Counted from the stretch's first letter, positions 49,422 through 59,831 are shown. The stretch is 64,000 nt of DNA from Xenorhabdus lircayensis (GCF_016306625.1 NZ_JACOII010000023.1:17152-81151); one strand, 5' to 3'. Translations and numbers: made by a program. Notes: generated by a model from the letters alone, not told the origin.

Positions 49422-50609
49422 TTATTTTTGCGCCTTACGTGCATACATAATAAGCAACATCGCCAATATTACACATAACACCATTGCTCCCACCATCGGC
49501 CAGGCACTTGTCTCAGGTAATAAAGACAAGATAGCCCCTACTAATGCGGCAATACTAAAACGGATGGTTCCTGCCAATGAAGAAACGGTTCCTGCCATAT
49601 GGGGATAATCGTCCAATACAACAGCCATGGTATTAGATGTAATCATGGAGATTCCGCTGATATAAATGGCAACACCCATGACTAGAGAAATAAATCCCAG
49701 ATCAAACATGGTACTAAACAACAACCACAATCCCATGACAAATTGGACGAAAAATCCAGCATGCAGCATTTTCAATGGGCCATATTTGCGAACACATTGA
49801 CTATTAATGGTTGTCATGATGAACAGAAAAATAATGTTCAACCCAAAATAGTAACCAAACTGCTCCACAGGCACACCGTTTAACTTAATGTAAACAAACG
49901 GCCCAACACTAAGAAAAGAGAACATTCCAGCAAAGGAAAAACCACTGGCTAGGATATAACACAATACCTGACGCTGCCGGAATAGCATAACAAACTGCTT
50001 TAAAGTGGTACTTAAGTTAAATCTATGCCTTTTTTCCTTCGGTAACGTTTCCTTGATGAAGAAAGCGACCAGAGCCACAGCAATGACCGCAGCGATAGCA
50101 ATCGACCAGAAAATAGCATGCCAGTTAAACCATATCATCACCATGCTACCTAACATGGGAGCCAATAAAGGTGCAACAACCATCACCAATGTCACAAAAG
50201 ACATGCTGCGGGAAAATTCCGCTTTCGTAAACATATCACGCATCAGCGCATTGATGACAACACCCGCAGCCGCAGCAGAAAAACCATGCAAGAAACGCAT
50301 GGAAATAAAGGTATGAATATCTTGCGCCAGAGCACACGCAGCAGAAGAGATGGCAAAAACAATGACGCCACCTAAAATGACAGGCTTACGCCCCAGACTA
50401 TCTGACATCGGCCCGTAAATTATTTGACCAACGGCAAAGCCCAGAATATAGCTACTCTGCGTCATTTGCACCAGACCATCACTGACACTAAAATTTTCAG
50501 CGATCGTTGGCATACTCGGCAAATACATATCAATTGCCAATGGCATTAACATAGAAAGTAAGCCAAGGATCAAGACTAATCCTAAATAGGACAATCGCTG
50601 TTGTTGCAC
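49422..50609 (-). CDS. bcr: Bcr/CflA-type multidrug efflux MFS transporter
   Basis: Drug/proton antiporter of the major facilitator superfamily (DHA1), bicyclomycin-resistance type. 395 residues, E. coli length 396, with LMPLAIDMYLPSMP in helix 1, GQIIYGPMSDSLGRKPVI (motif A), CALAQDIHTFISMRFLHGF and ASGFSFAGMFSFLS. Twelve helices. Its 3' end follows the remnant region, and it lies upstream of the divergent-like rsuA start on the same strand with 34 bases between. Confidence 0.93.
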   Translation of the reverse strand: MQQQRLSYLGLVLILGLLSMLMPLAIDMYLPSMPTIAENFSVSDGLVQMTQSSYILGFAVGQIIYGPMSDSLGRKPVILGGVIVFAISSAACALAQDIHTFISMRFLHGFSAAAAGVVINALMRDMFTKAEFSRSMSFVTLVMVVAPLLAPMLGSMVMIWFNWHAIFWSIAIAAVIAVALVAFFIKETLPKEKRHRFNLSTTLKQFVMLFRQRQVLCYILASGFSFAGMFSFLSVGPFVYIKLNGVPVEQFGYYFGLNIIFLFIMTTINSQCVRKYGPLKMLHAGFFVQFVMGLWLLFSTMFDLGFISLVMGVAIYISGISMITSNTMAVVLDDYPHMAGTVSSLAGTIRFSIAALVGAILSLLPETSAWPMVGAMVLCVILAMLLIMYARKAQK

Positions 50610-50643
50610 GCAGTTACTCCTGAATCAGTTGAAAGATAAAAAA

Positions 50644-51351
50644 TTAAAATATTGGCATCTGTATGCTGTTGATTTCACTACTTGTCAGCGCTCGATATTC
50701 TCCCGGACCCAATTCAGGATCGAGATAAATTTCGCCGATTCGCTCTCGATGGAGTTCAATAACGTGATTGCCCACTGCCGCAAACATCCGTTTTACTTGG
50801 TGGTAGCGCCCTTCACTGATAGTCAAGCGTGCAATTTGCGACTCGATAATTTCCAATTTTGCTGATTTTGTCAGCGTTTTTTCACTATTCAGCTGCACTC
50901 CAGCTAGAAATTTTTGCTCAATATCTTCCGATATCGGGTGCTCTAATGTAACAAGGTAGGTTTTTTCACAATGATGCTTGGGAGACGTAATACGGTGTGA
51001 CCATTGACCATCATCCGTCAGCAAAACCAATCCTGTGGTATCAATATCCAATCGCCCTGCGGAATGTAATTTGTGGGCAACAGGTTCATTGATAAAATAT
51101 AAAATAGTCGGGTTTGATGGATCATCTGTCGAACACACATATCCTTGGGGTTTATTCAACATGAAATAACGCGGGCCATTTAATTGTTGCAATATCGTTC
51201 CATCATAAGCAACTTGCTGATCAGACTTCAATTTATAGGCTCCTGTTTTGACGACTTCGTCATCGACAGCCACTAGCCCTGCCCGTAACTCACGACTCAC
51301 ATAATTACGGCTAATACCTAACTGTTGTGATAAAAATTTATCCAATCGCAT
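50644..51351 (-). CDS. rsuA: 16S rRNA pseudouridine(516) synthase RsuA
   Basis: Modifies uridine 516 in 16S rRNA. N-terminal S4 domain ([22 protein letters not shown]) and RsuA-type catalytic motif [17 protein letters not shown] with the catalytic Asp. The KTYLVTLE and RYHQVKRM segments are conserved. The start at 51351 gives 235 residues; the open frame upstream to 51423 has no homologous extension. Neighbours bcr and radD are conserved with E. coli. Confidence 0.95.
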   Translation of the reverse strand: MRLDKFLSQQLGISRNYVSRELRAGLVAVDDEVVKTGAYKLKSDQQVAYDGTILQQLNGPRYFMLNKPQGYVCSTDDPSNPTILYFINEPVAHKLHSAGRLDIDTTGLVLLTDDGQWSHRITSPKHHCEKTYLVTLEHPISEDIEQKFLAGVQLNSEKTLTKSAKLEIIESQIARLTISEGRYHQVKRMFAAVGNHVIELHRERIGEIYLDPELGPGEYRALTSSEINSIQMPIF

Positions 51352-51639
51352 GAATAAATGTCCCTGACAAAAAATAAATACACATGAACACGCCTTTGAT
51401 ATTGCAAACAACTTCAAGGCCACTATTGGGATATTAAGATTAAACAGATAATTTTCAGAGTAATCGTCACATCAATAACTATAACAATAATAAAGTAAGC
51501 GTTATAGCCCGTCTAACCTTAGAATCTGTCTAACCATAAAAAAGAATGTCAAGCACTTTCTCGGCAGCAAGGCTAAATGAAAAATGTTATTCTCTACATC
51601 AATTATCTTTTACCTGATATTTGTGACAGTAACATAAAA

Positions 51640-53397
51640 ATGGCATTTACTTTACGCCCTTATCAACAAGAAGCGGTAGAAGCGACCATTCGCTATTTTC
51701 GCCAACACAGAGATCCCGCAGTTATTGTTTTGCCAACAGGTGCAGGTAAAAGCCTCGTCATCGCTGAATTAGCAAAACTGGCTCACGGTCGCGTTTTAGT
51801 ATTGGCTCATGTCAAAGAACTCGTTGCGCAGAACCATGGCAAATATTGTGCTTATGGATTGAACGCGGATATTTTTTCAGCGGGATTAAATCAAAAACAA
51901 AGTGAGGGAAAAGTAGTCTTTGGCAGCATTCAGTCCATTGCGCGCAATCTGGATCGCTTTGATCATCATTTTTCGCTGCTAATCATTGATGAATGCCATC
52001 GCATCAGTGATGACGAAAACAGCCAATATCAACAAATTATCCAGCGGCTCCAGAAAAACAATCCCCAAATACGCATCTTAGGTTTAACCGCAACACCTTA
52101 CCGTCTAGGCTCTGGTTGGATATACCAATATCATCATCATGGCATGATGCGCGGTGATGAACGCAGTTTTTTTCGTGATTGCATTTATGAACTTCCGTTG
52201 CGTTATATGATTAAGCACCACTTTCTGGTTTCCCCAGAAAGGCTGGATATGCCGATTATGCAATACGATTTCAGCCAAATACGTACTAGCCAACAAGGAA
52301 TTTTCAATGAAACTGAGCTAAATCGGGAAATCAAACGCCAAAAACGCATTACGCCTCATATCATTAGACAAATTATCGAATACGCCCAAGACCGAAAAGG
52401 TGTGATGATTTTTTCCTCCACCGTTGAACACGCCAAAGAAATTTTCCAATTACTGCCTGCCGGACAAGCCGCGTTAGTCAGTGCAGAGACTCCCGCATCT
52501 GAACGGGATCTTTTAATCACAGCATTCAAGGAACAGCAACTCCGTTATATGGTCAACGTTGCGGTACTCACAACAGGATTCGATGCACCTCATGTTGATT
52601 TAATCGCCATATTGCGGCCAACGGAATCCATCAGCCTCTATCAACAGATCGTCGGTCGTGGATTGCGTTTATTTCCTGATAAAAAAGATTGCCTGATTCT
52701 GGATTACGCGGGTAATCCCCACGATCTTTACACGCCCGAAGTTGGCAGCAGCAAACCCAATTCACAAAACCAGCCCGTACAGGTATTTTGTCCCATCTGC
52801 CAATTTGCTAATACTTTTTGGGGAACATGCACCGAGGATGGAGAAATCATTGAGCATTTTGGACGGCGTTGCCAAGGCTGGGAAGAAGACGAAAATGGGA
52901 AACGTCAGCAATGTGATTTCCGTTTTCGTTTCAAGTCATGCCCACATTGTGGTGCTGAAAACGATATCGCCGCCCGACGCTGCCATCGTTGTGAAAAAAT
53001 ACTAGTCGATCCCGATGATATGCTAAAAGCAGCCTTAAAACTCAAGAATGCTCTGGTACTGCGTTGTGGTGGAATGCAATTAACACCGGGTCATGACAAC
53101 AAAGGGGAATGGTTGAAAATCACCTATTACGATGAAGATGGAGCGGATGTATCAGAGCTATACCGTTTATCCACTCCAGCCCAAAAGAAAGTATTTGAAA
53201 TACAATTCATTCGCCAGCATCAACGTGCGCCGGGCACAACTTTTCAGTGGAAAACAGCAGCAGACATTGCCCATCAACTCCCTCTATTGCGTCATCCTGA
53301 TTTTGTTGTCGCACGTAAAAAAGGCCAATTTTGGCAGATTCGGGAAAAGGTTTTTGATTATCAAGGACGATTTAGACGGGCTGATGATCTGTACTGA
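51640..53397 (+). CDS. radD: DNA repair helicase-like ATPase RadD (YejH)
   Basis: Superfamily 2 ATPase involved in DNA double-strand break and crosslink repair, an accessory to RecA. Walker A PTGAGKS at residues 32-38, the DECH box, LTATPYRLG, and motif [11 protein letters not shown] zinc-finger region follows with [18 protein letters not shown] and CHRCEK, as in E. coli. The ATG at 51640 ([10 protein letters not shown]) gives 585 residues (E. coli 586). An upstream ATG at 51577 would add 21 residues with no homologous counterpart. Confidence 0.95.
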   Translation: MAFTLRPYQQEAVEATIRYFRQHRDPAVIVLPTGAGKSLVIAELAKLAHGRVLVLAHVKELVAQNHGKYCAYGLNADIFSAGLNQKQSEGKVVFGSIQSIARNLDRFDHHFSLLIIDECHRISDDENSQYQQIIQRLQKNNPQIRILGLTATPYRLGSGWIYQYHHHGMMRGDERSFFRDCIYELPLRYMIKHHFLVSPERLDMPIMQYDFSQIRTSQQGIFNETELNREIKRQKRITPHIIRQIIEYAQDRKGVMIFSSTVEHAKEIFQLLPAGQAALVSAETPASERDLLITAFKEQQLRYMVNVAVLTTGFDAPHVDLIAILRPTESISLYQQIVGRGLRLFPDKKDCLILDYAGNPHDLYTPEVGSSKPNSQNQPVQVFCPICQFANTFWGTCTEDGEIIEHFGRRCQGWEEDENGKRQQCDFRFRFKSCPHCGAENDIAARRCHRCEKILVDPDDMLKAALKLKNALVLRCGGMQLTPGHDNKGEWLKITYYDEDGADVSELYRLSTPAQKKVFEIQFIRQHQRAPGTTFQWKTAADIAHQLPLLRHPDFVVARKKGQFWQIREKVFDYQGRFRRADDLY

Positions 53398-53445
53398 GTT
53401 TGCTGAATAGTCTGCCCGTTAACCAGTTAAAAAATACATTTCTAT

Positions 53446-53544
53446 TTGCTGTCATATCGGTTTTTCGTTAGAATGCCGCCCGCTTAATGTAATACATAAT
53501 GTTAAGCCAAATATCGAACCTGCTGCTGGGTCGCCTGTAGCAGG
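53446..53544 (+). promoter_or_regulatory. rplY promoter and leader with hairpin
   Basis: TTGCTG (53446-53451), 17 bases, TAGAAT (53469-53474) form a strong promoter, followed by a GC-rich discriminator GCCGCCCGC as is typical for stringently controlled translation genes. In the leader CCTGCT (53519-53524) pairs with AGCAGG (53539-53544). L25 is known to regulate its own mRNA through the leader in E. coli and relatives; the hairpin could be that site. Confidence 0.65.
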
Positions 53545-53575
53545 ATTTATTTTCTTCTTTTACAGAGAAAAAATA

Positions 53576-53857
53576 ATGTTAACTATTAATGCAGAAGTAC
53601 GTAAAGAGCAGGGTAAGGGTGCGAGCCGCCGCCTGCGCCGAGCTAACAAGTTTCCAGCGATCATCTACGGTGGTAACCAAGAGCCAGTTTCTATCGAACT
53701 GGATCACGATGCAGTTATCAACCACGAAAGCAAACCAGAATTCTATGAAGTTCTGACTCTGGTTGTTGATGGTAAAGAAACTACAGTTAAAGTGCAGGCA
53801 GTACAGCGTCATCCGTTTAAACCTAAACTGACGCACATCGATTTCCTGCGTGCTTAA
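53576..53857 (+). CDS. rplY: 50S ribosomal protein L25
   Basis: Binds 5S rRNA. 93 residues, matching E. coli L25 (94) with [35 protein letters not shown] and [15 protein letters not shown]. This is the short, non-Ctc form without the C-terminal extension. Flanked by a strong promoter and terminator. Confidence 0.98.
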   Translation: MLTINAEVRKEQGKGASRRLRRANKFPAIIYGGNQEPVSIELDHDAVINHESKPEFYEVLTLVVDGKETTVKVQAVQRHPFKPKLTHIDFLRA

Positions 53858-53892
53858 TTAGCCACAGTCGAGCTTTTATCGGGACGCCGAGT

Positions 53893-53925
53893 AAATAACG
53901 CCGCAAATGCGGCGTTATTTATTTC
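53893..53925 (+). terminator. Rho-independent terminator of rplY
   Basis: AAATAACGCCGCA (53893-53905) pairs with TGCGGCGTTATTT (53908-53920), then T-rich sequence. It also lies in front of the yejK 3' end, so it may act on both strands. Confidence 0.9.
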
Positions 53926-53955
53926 TACCATCTAATTTTTTATTGTTAACAGACC

Positions 53956-54963
53956 TTAGCGATTACCACTGCCACGACGTTGTAATTGGTCACGCAGATT
54001 TGGTGGCGTACCTTTAATCGTCAACGTATCCGTTGCGGGATCCCAAAAAATCCGTTCCCCCATTAACATGGCATCAAAGTTGATGGTTAGCCCCCCACCA
54101 CTGCCTGCGAATTTTGTCAATTGACGCAAAGTACCGCGATCGGCCGGAAAGCTTTCTTCCAGTTCATATCCTTGCTCCTGCGAGAACTGCTGGAAATTTT
54201 GCTCACCCAACGGGGGTAATTCTTGGGACAACTCTTGTAACTTAATCTCCTCACCAGCCTGTAACTGCTCATTGCAGTAACCATAGACTTGCTGGCGATA
54301 AGCCTGACGCTCATGTTTATCCAACTGAGCTGACTCACAATAGTCGTCCACAGCCTGCAACAATCCCTTATTCTGCACTTTCGCATTCATGCCTTCACTA
54401 GCAGCAAGGAAATCCATAAAAAAGTCAGAAACCTTACGCCCTACCCGCCCTTTTAGGAAAGTTAGGTAACGACTGGATTCAGGGTTAGTTTCCCATTCAG
54501 TCAGATCAATTCTCGCAACGATATCGACATGAGGAATATCGAGATACTGCGTTGTGTTCACATCAAGCTCATCATTGACGGACGTACTGTTGCAACTATT
54601 AAGAACGGCAATCAGCAAATATTCCACGGCAAGATATCGATATTGACAAAACAACACCGTTCCTCCTTCTGCAAACGGATATTTTGCCAACTCATCTTTC
54701 AAGCGAACGGTTGCAGCCCGACTAAAGCCGAGGAAATCCTCATCTCCCTTACGCAGATGACGGAGAGATTCCGCGAGTTCACTTTCTTCATTGAACAAAC
54801 CATAGGCTTTGCTTTTTGCGCTATATACACGATGTAACTCAGCCATCATCTCTTCAACCACTTGATTGGTATCCAGCAGAGAATCACGCAAAATCACTTC
54901 CAACGTTTGTTCGTCACGTTTAATCAACCGGTGTAACGCGATCTGGGTAATTTCCAGACTCAT
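53956..54963 (-). CDS. yejK: Nucleoid-associated protein YejK (NdpA)
   Basis: Nucleoid-associated protein of the 37 kDa NdpA family. 335 residues (E. coli 335). Family features: [12 protein letters not shown] at the N-terminus, [23 protein letters not shown] middle region, [20 protein letters not shown], and C-terminal GGLTINFDA. YejK can associate with topoisomerase IV in E. coli. Divergent from yejL. Confidence 0.95.
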   Translation of the reverse strand: MSLEITQIALHRLIKRDEQTLEVILRDSLLDTNQVVEEMMAELHRVYSAKSKAYGLFNEESELAESLRHLRKGDEDFLGFSRAATVRLKDELAKYPFAEGGTVLFCQYRYLAVEYLLIAVLNSCNSTSVNDELDVNTTQYLDIPHVDIVARIDLTEWETNPESSRYLTFLKGRVGRKVSDFFMDFLAASEGMNAKVQNKGLLQAVDDYCESAQLDKHERQAYRQQVYGYCNEQLQAGEEIKLQELSQELPPLGEQNFQQFSQEQGYELEESFPADRGTLRQLTKFAGSGGGLTINFDAMLMGERIFWDPATDTLTIKGTPPNLRDQLQRRGSGNR

Positions 54964-55239
54964 TATTTATGCTCCTTTTGCAGCTTTGGCCATATGGGAC
55001 TTTGCGGTTAGCGGCGTATTCAAACACCGTTACCTCTCTGCTGCAACCAAAAACCCAAATGATGGAAAAGCGTTCACAATTTAATTATCAACACTCAACA
55101 TATCAAAGAATAAAAGATGAAGCAGATTCAAGAATGGTAGTAACACCCAGAGTAAGGAATTAATTTGTCATAAAAAAGCAGAAAATCACCCTTCTATACG
55201 GTAAGATATGGGGCTTTGTACATTCAGGATATTTGATTT

Positions 55240-55467
55240 ATGCCACAGTCGTCTCGCTATAGCGATGAAAAAGTTGAACATTTATTAACTGAATTAGTAA
55301 ATGTTTTCGAGAAAAACCATACGCCAACTGACCTTACTCTGATGGTCTTGGGCAATATGGTAACGAATTTAATCAATACGAGCATTGCCCCTGCGCAACG
55401 CAAGCATATTGCAGACTCGTTTGCACGCGCGTTACAGTCTTCAATTAATGAAGATAAAGCGCATTAA
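55240..55467 (+). CDS. yejL: YejL family protein
   Basis: Conserved 75-residue protein of unknown function (UPF0352). Starts [19 protein letters not shown] and has [13 protein letters not shown]. It forms a helical dimer in solved family members. It lies 29 bases upstream of yejM and is probably in one operon with it. Confidence 0.92.
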   Translation: MPQSSRYSDEKVEHLLTELVNVFEKNHTPTDLTLMVLGNMVTNLINTSIAPAQRKHIADSFARALQSSINEDKAH

Positions 55468-55496
55468 TTTTAATTAAATCTTAATGTAAAGAAAAT

Positions 55497-57236
55497 ATGG
55501 TGACTAGCCGTCAGCATTACCGCGAAAAAGTTTCTCAAATGATCAGTTGGGGACACTGGTTCGCACTGTTCAACATCATGTTCAGTCTTGTGCTGGGCAG
55601 TCGCTATTTATTTGCATCTGACTGGCCGGGTTCACTGTTTGGTCGCATCTACGCGCTAGTCAGTTGGCTCGGTCATTTCAGTTTCATTGTCTTTGCCATC
55701 TACTTACTGATTTTATTTCCGCTGACATTTATCGTCATGTCTCAGCGGTTACTGAGGTTTCTCTCGTCTGCACTGGCAACAGCTGGCTTAACACTACTGA
55801 TATTCGATTCTTCCATCTATGTTCGCTTTCACCTGCACTTAACTTCATTGGTCTGGGATTTAGTCACCAACCCAGAACAAGGCGAATTAGCAAGGGAATG
55901 GCAACTGATGTTCATCTGTATACCCGTAATTTTCTTGATACAGATGCTCTTCGGTACATGGAGCTGGCAAAAATTACGTAGTCTGAGTCGCCAACGATTT
56001 GGCAAACCACTGGCAGCGGTATTTATCACCGCTTTTGTCGCCTCCCACCTTATGTATATTTGGGCGGACGCCAATTTCTACCGTCCAATTACCATGCAGC
56101 GCTCAAATTTGCCGCTTTCTTATCCAATGACGGCTCGTAAGTTCCTTGAAAAACATGGCCTACTGGATCATCAAGAATATCAACGCCGTATTAACCTGCA
56201 AGGAAATCCTGCGGCCTTGAGCGTCAATTATCCGCTGAATAACTTATCTTATCAGAATACCGGAAGCGGCTATAACCTGCTTCTGCTTGTCGTGGATGGG
56301 TTGGATAATCAAGATATCACTAGTGACATGCCTGCTCTGGCGCAGTTCACGAAGAACAATATCCAATTCACACAGCACTTCAGCACTGGCATTCAGAACG
56401 AAACCGCATTGTTTGGTTTATTCTATGGCATATCATCAGGTTATCTAGACGGCATTCTTAACGCGAGGAAATCATCCGTACTCATTGACGCCCTAACTCA
56501 TCAAGGATATCAATTTGGTCTCTTCTCTTCAGATGGATTCCAAACCCCACTTTATCGTCAAGCTATACTGACCGATTACTCACTGCCAAATGCCAACAAA
56601 CAAGACGATAACTTAACCGTGGCACAATGGCGTCATTGGCTGGATCTACGCAGTGGCTCCGCACCGTGGTTCTCATTTCTGGACATTAATGGTTTTACAC
56701 GTTCATCAGACAAATTTGGCAAGAAAGCGTTGGATACTAAAATCAATAATGTGTTAGAAGCCCTGAAAAATAAAGGTATTCTGAATAAAACTATCGTTGT
56801 GATTACAGCCAAACAGAATGAAGGGGCAACGGGCTACCCCGCAAAATGGTTTACTGGTGACAAATTCAACCGTGAACAGCTCCATGTTCCCCTGATAATT
56901 CACTGGCCGGGAACGCCCGCACAAATTATCGACAAACTGACTAGTCATCAGGATGTCATGACAACGCTAATGCAACGTTTACTGCACGTCAGTAATTACC
57001 CAGAAGATTACTCACAAGGTGAAGATCTCTTTAACGCCCAGAGAGAAAATCCGTGGCTGATTACTGGTGATGATGGCTCATTAATTATCACGACAGCTAA
57101 AAATACCGTCTATATTTCCAAGGATGGGGAATATCATCTGTATGATTTAGATGGCAATGAAATTGAGGGAGCCAAACCAAATCTTGCCCAACTATTACAG
57201 GTACTAACTGAAGTGAAACGTTTTTTAGCAAACTAA
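55497..57236 (+). CDS. yejM: Inner-membrane regulator of LPS synthesis YejM (PbgA/LapC)
   Basis: Essential regulator that senses periplasmic LPS and controls LpxC degradation through LapB/FtsH. Five N-terminal transmembrane helices within residues about 15-190, then a sulfatase-like periplasmic domain. The protein is about 579 residues (E. coli 586). LLLLVVDGLDNQD replaces the metal-binding active site of true phosphatases or sulfatases, in line with the non-catalytic role. No terminator was seen before the tRNA gene. In E. coli the neighbouring gene is also proL. Confidence 0.95.
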   Translation: MVTSRQHYREKVSQMISWGHWFALFNIMFSLVLGSRYLFASDWPGSLFGRIYALVSWLGHFSFIVFAIYLLILFPLTFIVMSQRLLRFLSSALATAGLTLLIFDSSIYVRFHLHLTSLVWDLVTNPEQGELAREWQLMFICIPVIFLIQMLFGTWSWQKLRSLSRQRFGKPLAAVFITAFVASHLMYIWADANFYRPITMQRSNLPLSYPMTARKFLEKHGLLDHQEYQRRINLQGNPAALSVNYPLNNLSYQNTGSGYNLLLLVVDGLDNQDITSDMPALAQFTKNNIQFTQHFSTGIQNETALFGLFYGISSGYLDGILNARKSSVLIDALTHQGYQFGLFSSDGFQTPLYRQAILTDYSLPNANKQDDNLTVAQWRHWLDLRSGSAPWFSFLDINGFTRSSDKFGKKALDTKINNVLEALKNKGILNKTIVVITAKQNEGATGYPAKWFTGDKFNREQLHVPLIIHWPGTPAQIIDKLTSHQDVMTTLMQRLLHVSNYPEDYSQGEDLFNAQRENPWLITGDDGSLIITTAKNTVYISKDGEYHLYDLDGNEIEGAKPNLAQLLQVLTEVKRFLAN

Positions 57237-57271
57237 TCGTTTAAAAATCAATCACTCACTAAATTAAGGGC

Positions 57272-57299
57272 TTGCTTTGAAAATAAAAAACGGTAGTAT
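57272..57299 (+). promoter_or_regulatory. Possible proL promoter
   Basis: TTGCTT (57272-57277), 16 bases, then TAGTAT (57294-57299), 12 bases before the tRNA 5' end. Spacing is one base short of optimal and the discriminator is not GC-rich, so moderate support. Confidence 0.5.
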
Positions 57300-57311
57300 A
57301 GGAAAAGTCAT

Positions 57312-57388
57312 CGGCATGTAGCGCAGCTTGGTAGCGCACCGTCATGGGGTGTCGGGGGTCGTAGGTTCAAATCCTATCATGCCGACCA
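57312..57388 (+). tRNA. proL: tRNA-Pro (anticodon GGG)
   Basis: 77 bases including encoded CCA. Acceptor stem CGGCATG/CATGCCG, D arm GCGC...GCGC, anticodon loop ATGGGGT with GGG at 57346-57348, T arm GTAGG/CCTAC-type with TTCAAAT. Matches E. coli proL nearly base for base, including its U-U mismatch in the anticodon stem. The 3' part is the integration site of the adjacent prophage remnant. Confidence 0.97.
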
Positions 57389-57396
57389 AATTTCCC
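57342..57396 (+). repeat. attL: 55-bp direct repeat overlapping the proL 3' half
   Basis: Runs from TCATGGGG in the anticodon arm through the CCA end to TTTCCC. It differs from the right copy (62011-62065) at three positions, all G/A. It keeps the tRNA functional. Confidence 0.9.
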
Positions 57397-57402
57397 CAGA
57401 AA

Positions 57403-57429
57403 AACCAACCTGTTAGGGTTGGTTTTTTT
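57403..57429 (+). terminator. Terminator of proL
   Basis: AACCAACC (57403-57410) pairs with GGTTGGTT (57417-57424), followed by five more T. It lies 15 bases after the CCA end. Confidence 0.9.
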
Positions 57430-57447
57430 ATGCCTGAAAATTGCTCA

Positions 57448-57478
57448 TGGTAAAATGATGGTAAAATTCTGGTAAAAT
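57448..57478 (+). repeat. Three phased TGGTAAAAT repeats (11-bp spacing), left arm
   Basis: TGGTAAAAT begins at 57448, 57459 and 57470, so copies are exactly 11 bp apart, about one helical turn. Two copies with the same spacing lie just beyond the right att site. Candidate arm-type integrase or accessory-protein binding sites. Confidence 0.6.
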
Positions 57479-57652
57479 GGCCGACAGAAAGTGATAGAGG
57501 CGCGCTAACGTTAGGATGGGTTTGTCTGTCACTCAACAATGTTTGAAACTCCTTTTTTTCTGTTTGTTCTTGTTTTTGTTTTTTTCAATAGTTTTTTATT
57601 GAAATTAATTAGAAAATATTCAATTTTCCTTTCCTGTACATCTTAACAAAAG

Positions 57653-57772
57653 ATGAAATCTAAAATATCTGTGACAACGCCACATGTAAGCATTGCCTAT
57701 TGGAACGAGCCAAACTGTAGACGAATCAGAGGCTACTTAGATATTAATCCAGATTATGTATCGGAAGATTGA
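57653..57772 (+). CDS. Small hypothetical protein at the left island end
   Basis: 39-codon frame with ATG start in AAAAGATG. It reads MKSKISVTTPHVSIAYWNE, then CRRIRGYLDINPDYVSED. Its composition and position between attL and the glycosyltransferase suggest a real short phage gene, perhaps accessory to recombination, but I recognise no family and the ribosome binding site is weak. Confidence 0.35.
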   Translation: MKSKISVTTPHVSIAYWNEPNCRRIRGYLDINPDYVSED

Positions 57773-57933
57773 TAGGAGTATTTGAGGCAGTCACTAGATT
57801 AATTCACCATCTCACTTTTCGATACTCTACAAAGTAGAGCAAGGAATAATGTGGTGGTAATATACTGATGATGCTATCTTTCTTAATACTTAGTAAGATT
57901 GGAAATCTCCATCATAAGAATAGTGAGATTGAT

Positions 57934-58668
57934 ATGAAAATATTTGTTATTAATTTAGAAAAAGACATAGATCGCAAACAATCAATACAAGAACAATTGC
58001 AAAATGCAGATCTTGAAGCTGAATTTATTACAGCAGTATATAGGAAAAAACTCACTGACGAACAACTTCAAGACATCTGTCCAGACTTTAATAAAATAAC
58101 TCTCACTCTTGGAGAGGTCGGATGTTCAATGAGTCACTTGAGTATTTATAAGAAAATGATAGACGACAATATACCTATTTCACTTGTACTAGAAGATGAT
58201 GCCAAACTAGATCATAGTCTACCCAGAGTATTGCAAGCGCTAGAATCAGTAGGAATAAGTAAAGAACCTATCGTATTTTTACTCAATAAACCTAATGAGT
58301 ATTTTAAATTTTTTCAAAAATCACTCGTTGATGAGTACAAAATTGTCAATGTAATAGACGCCGCGCTTACTCATGGTTATGTTATCAATCAAGCAGCCGC
58401 TAAAAAATTATACCATTTCCTCACACCTGTTAGATTTGTTGCAGATGAGTGGAAATTATTCAGAGAACAGGGTGTAATTAAATTGAAAGCTGTTTTCCCT
58501 CCAGTAATTCATACTTCTGTCCAATCACTAAGCTCATCGATAGGGGAACGAGAATATACACTGACTGAGGTAGATATAAAAAATCGAAAACGCACAATTA
58601 CAACTCAAATAAAGCTGGCATTATGGCGTATTTTTATCCGAACTTGGTTCAAAAAAATTAGGCCTTAG
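57934..58668 (+). CDS. Glycosyltransferase family 25 (LPS glycosyltransferase)
   Basis: Likely transfers a sugar to lipooligosaccharide or LPS. MKIFVINLEKDIDRKQSI is the characteristic N-terminal motif of GT25 (LgtB/Lex2/LpsA type). LTLGEVGCSMSHLSIYKKM and the acidic metal-binding motif VLEDDA follow; DEWKLF is the conserved C-terminal element. 244 residues from the ATG at 57934; the frame is open 22 codons further upstream. A stem-loop overlapping the stop follows. Such genes on phages can alter the host surface and block superinfection, so it may be a lysogenic conversion gene. Highly AT-rich relative to neighbours. Confidence 0.85.
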   Translation: MKIFVINLEKDIDRKQSIQEQLQNADLEAEFITAVYRKKLTDEQLQDICPDFNKITLTLGEVGCSMSHLSIYKKMIDDNIPISLVLEDDAKLDHSLPRVLQALESVGISKEPIVFLLNKPNEYFKFFQKSLVDEYKIVNVIDAALTHGYVINQAAAKKLYHFLTPVRFVADEWKLFREQGVIKLKAVFPPVIHTSVQSLSSSIGEREYTLTEVDIKNRKRTITTQIKLALWRIFIRTWFKKIRP

Positions 58669-58686
58669 CTTGGAGAAAGCTAAGGC
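58662..58686. terminator. Terminator-like hairpin overlapping the GT25 stop codon
   Basis: GCCTTAGCTT (58662-58671) pairs with AAGCTAAGGC (58677-58686) over GGAGA. The TAG stop codon is inside the left arm. Serves convergent GT25 and tail-fibre genes. Confidence 0.7.
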
Positions 58687-58699
58687 TATCATAAATTAG

Positions 58700-59827
58700 C
58701 TATGCTGTTCGATACCAGCCCATTAACATAATATAAGCATTGGTTACATCAAAACCATCGCCACTCCCAGTTTCTGATATATTACCGCTAATACTATGTG
58801 TATGATCGCCTGCCCATGATGTACTACCTGTCCAAGTTCGGGAGGCATCAAACGTAGTAAGATTTTCCCACACATCAGTATATTCTACTCCTGGTTGACT
58901 TTGCCCATTTCTAGCAAAAGCCCCTCCAAAAATATTGCTTCCATGTACGATAACGCTAGGTAAGTAACCAGTTATATTCATATTTCCTCGACTATGATTA
59001 TGGCCTCCAGCACTATTAGTATTACCACTAAAATAATGACTGTGTCTTGGTATGTTATTTATAGACAGAGATTTGGTGTCCCTTCCTCCTGTCGATAATA
59101 CATTTGAACCATTACCAGAAGCTAATCGAATTGTTTTATTCTCACCAATGTAAGACCACCTCGTTCTGGGGAATAAATTATTCGGATTTTTATTTTTAGC
59201 AAACCATATAACAACACCAATAGGATAAATCGTGTCGATATCCATTGAGCTTTTAATCGCCTGTGTTACGGCATTCTGGCTCATTACCGATGATGTTGAA
59301 TTTCCGGTATTTTGGACAATACTGGATTTATCAATTTTTTGTCCTAATCCGTTATTTAGCGCTGAATTTGTCGCATAGTCACCCGCAAGTTGGTAATTAC
59401 CTTTCGACTGAAAACGCTGATTTGATTCATCCTTGCTATAGGCGTCCACATCACTAGCAGTAAGATCAGCTTTTAACTCTACCCAAGCAGTACCTACAGC
59501 AGGCTCATCCTTATTATTCTCAATACGTGATTGCCAGAGTTTTTCTTTGTGGTAAACCAATCCACGCATGGGATATGACTGCGCATCACTGTTCCATTGA
59601 GCAGCACCAAAGGTCTGCATTTCCCCTATAGCTTCTGTGATATCGTGAAAAACACCATTCATCTTTTCACGTTCAATATTCATTGCTGTAGGATCTTCGT
59701 TTGGATCAAGTCCATATCCACTACCATAACCTTGTGCATACGAAACAGTACCATCTGCTTGAACTTCATCAGGAATAGAAACCCGATCTCCTTGTGCAGC
59801 AAAAGGAACTTTAAATGTTTTTGTCAT
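58700..59827 (-). CDS. Phage tail fibre protein
   Basis: Receptor-binding tail component. The ATG at 59827 (MTKTFKVPFAAQGDRV) gives 375 residues. The N-terminal part, with QADGTVSYAQGYGSGYGLDPN, is typical of tail-fibre proteins of Photorhabdus/Xenorhabdus and enterobacterial phages. A middle SVMSQNAVTQAIKS region and a C-terminal domain rich in HxH motifs (PRHSHY, GGHNHSRG, GDHTHSI), which in such proteins bind iron ions along the fibre, follow. It ends in YIMLMGWYRTA. Upstream remains the 3' end of another tail gene. The C-terminus is duplicated in a fragment at 60395-60663. Confidence 0.85.
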   Translation of the reverse strand: MTKTFKVPFAAQGDRVSIPDEVQADGTVSYAQGYGSGYGLDPNEDPTAMNIEREKMNGVFHDITEAIGEMQTFGAAQWNSDAQSYPMRGLVYHKEKLWQSRIENNKDEPAVGTAWVELKADLTASDVDAYSKDESNQRFQSKGNYQLAGDYATNSALNNGLGQKIDKSSIVQNTGNSTSSVMSQNAVTQAIKSSMDIDTIYPIGVVIWFAKNKNPNNLFPRTRWSYIGENKTIRLASGNGSNVLSTGGRDTKSLSINNIPRHSHYFSGNTNSAGGHNHSRGNMNITGYLPSVIVHGSNIFGGAFARNGQSQPGVEYTDVWENLTTFDASRTWTGSTSWAGDHTHSISGNISETGSGDGFDVTNAYIMLMGWYRTA

Positions 59828-59831
59828 AGGA

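Noticed and set aside
57448..57478. CRISPR-like array
   Set aside because: The 9-bp motif is repeated three times with two-base spacers; no spacers of CRISPR size and no cas genes anywhere in the window.
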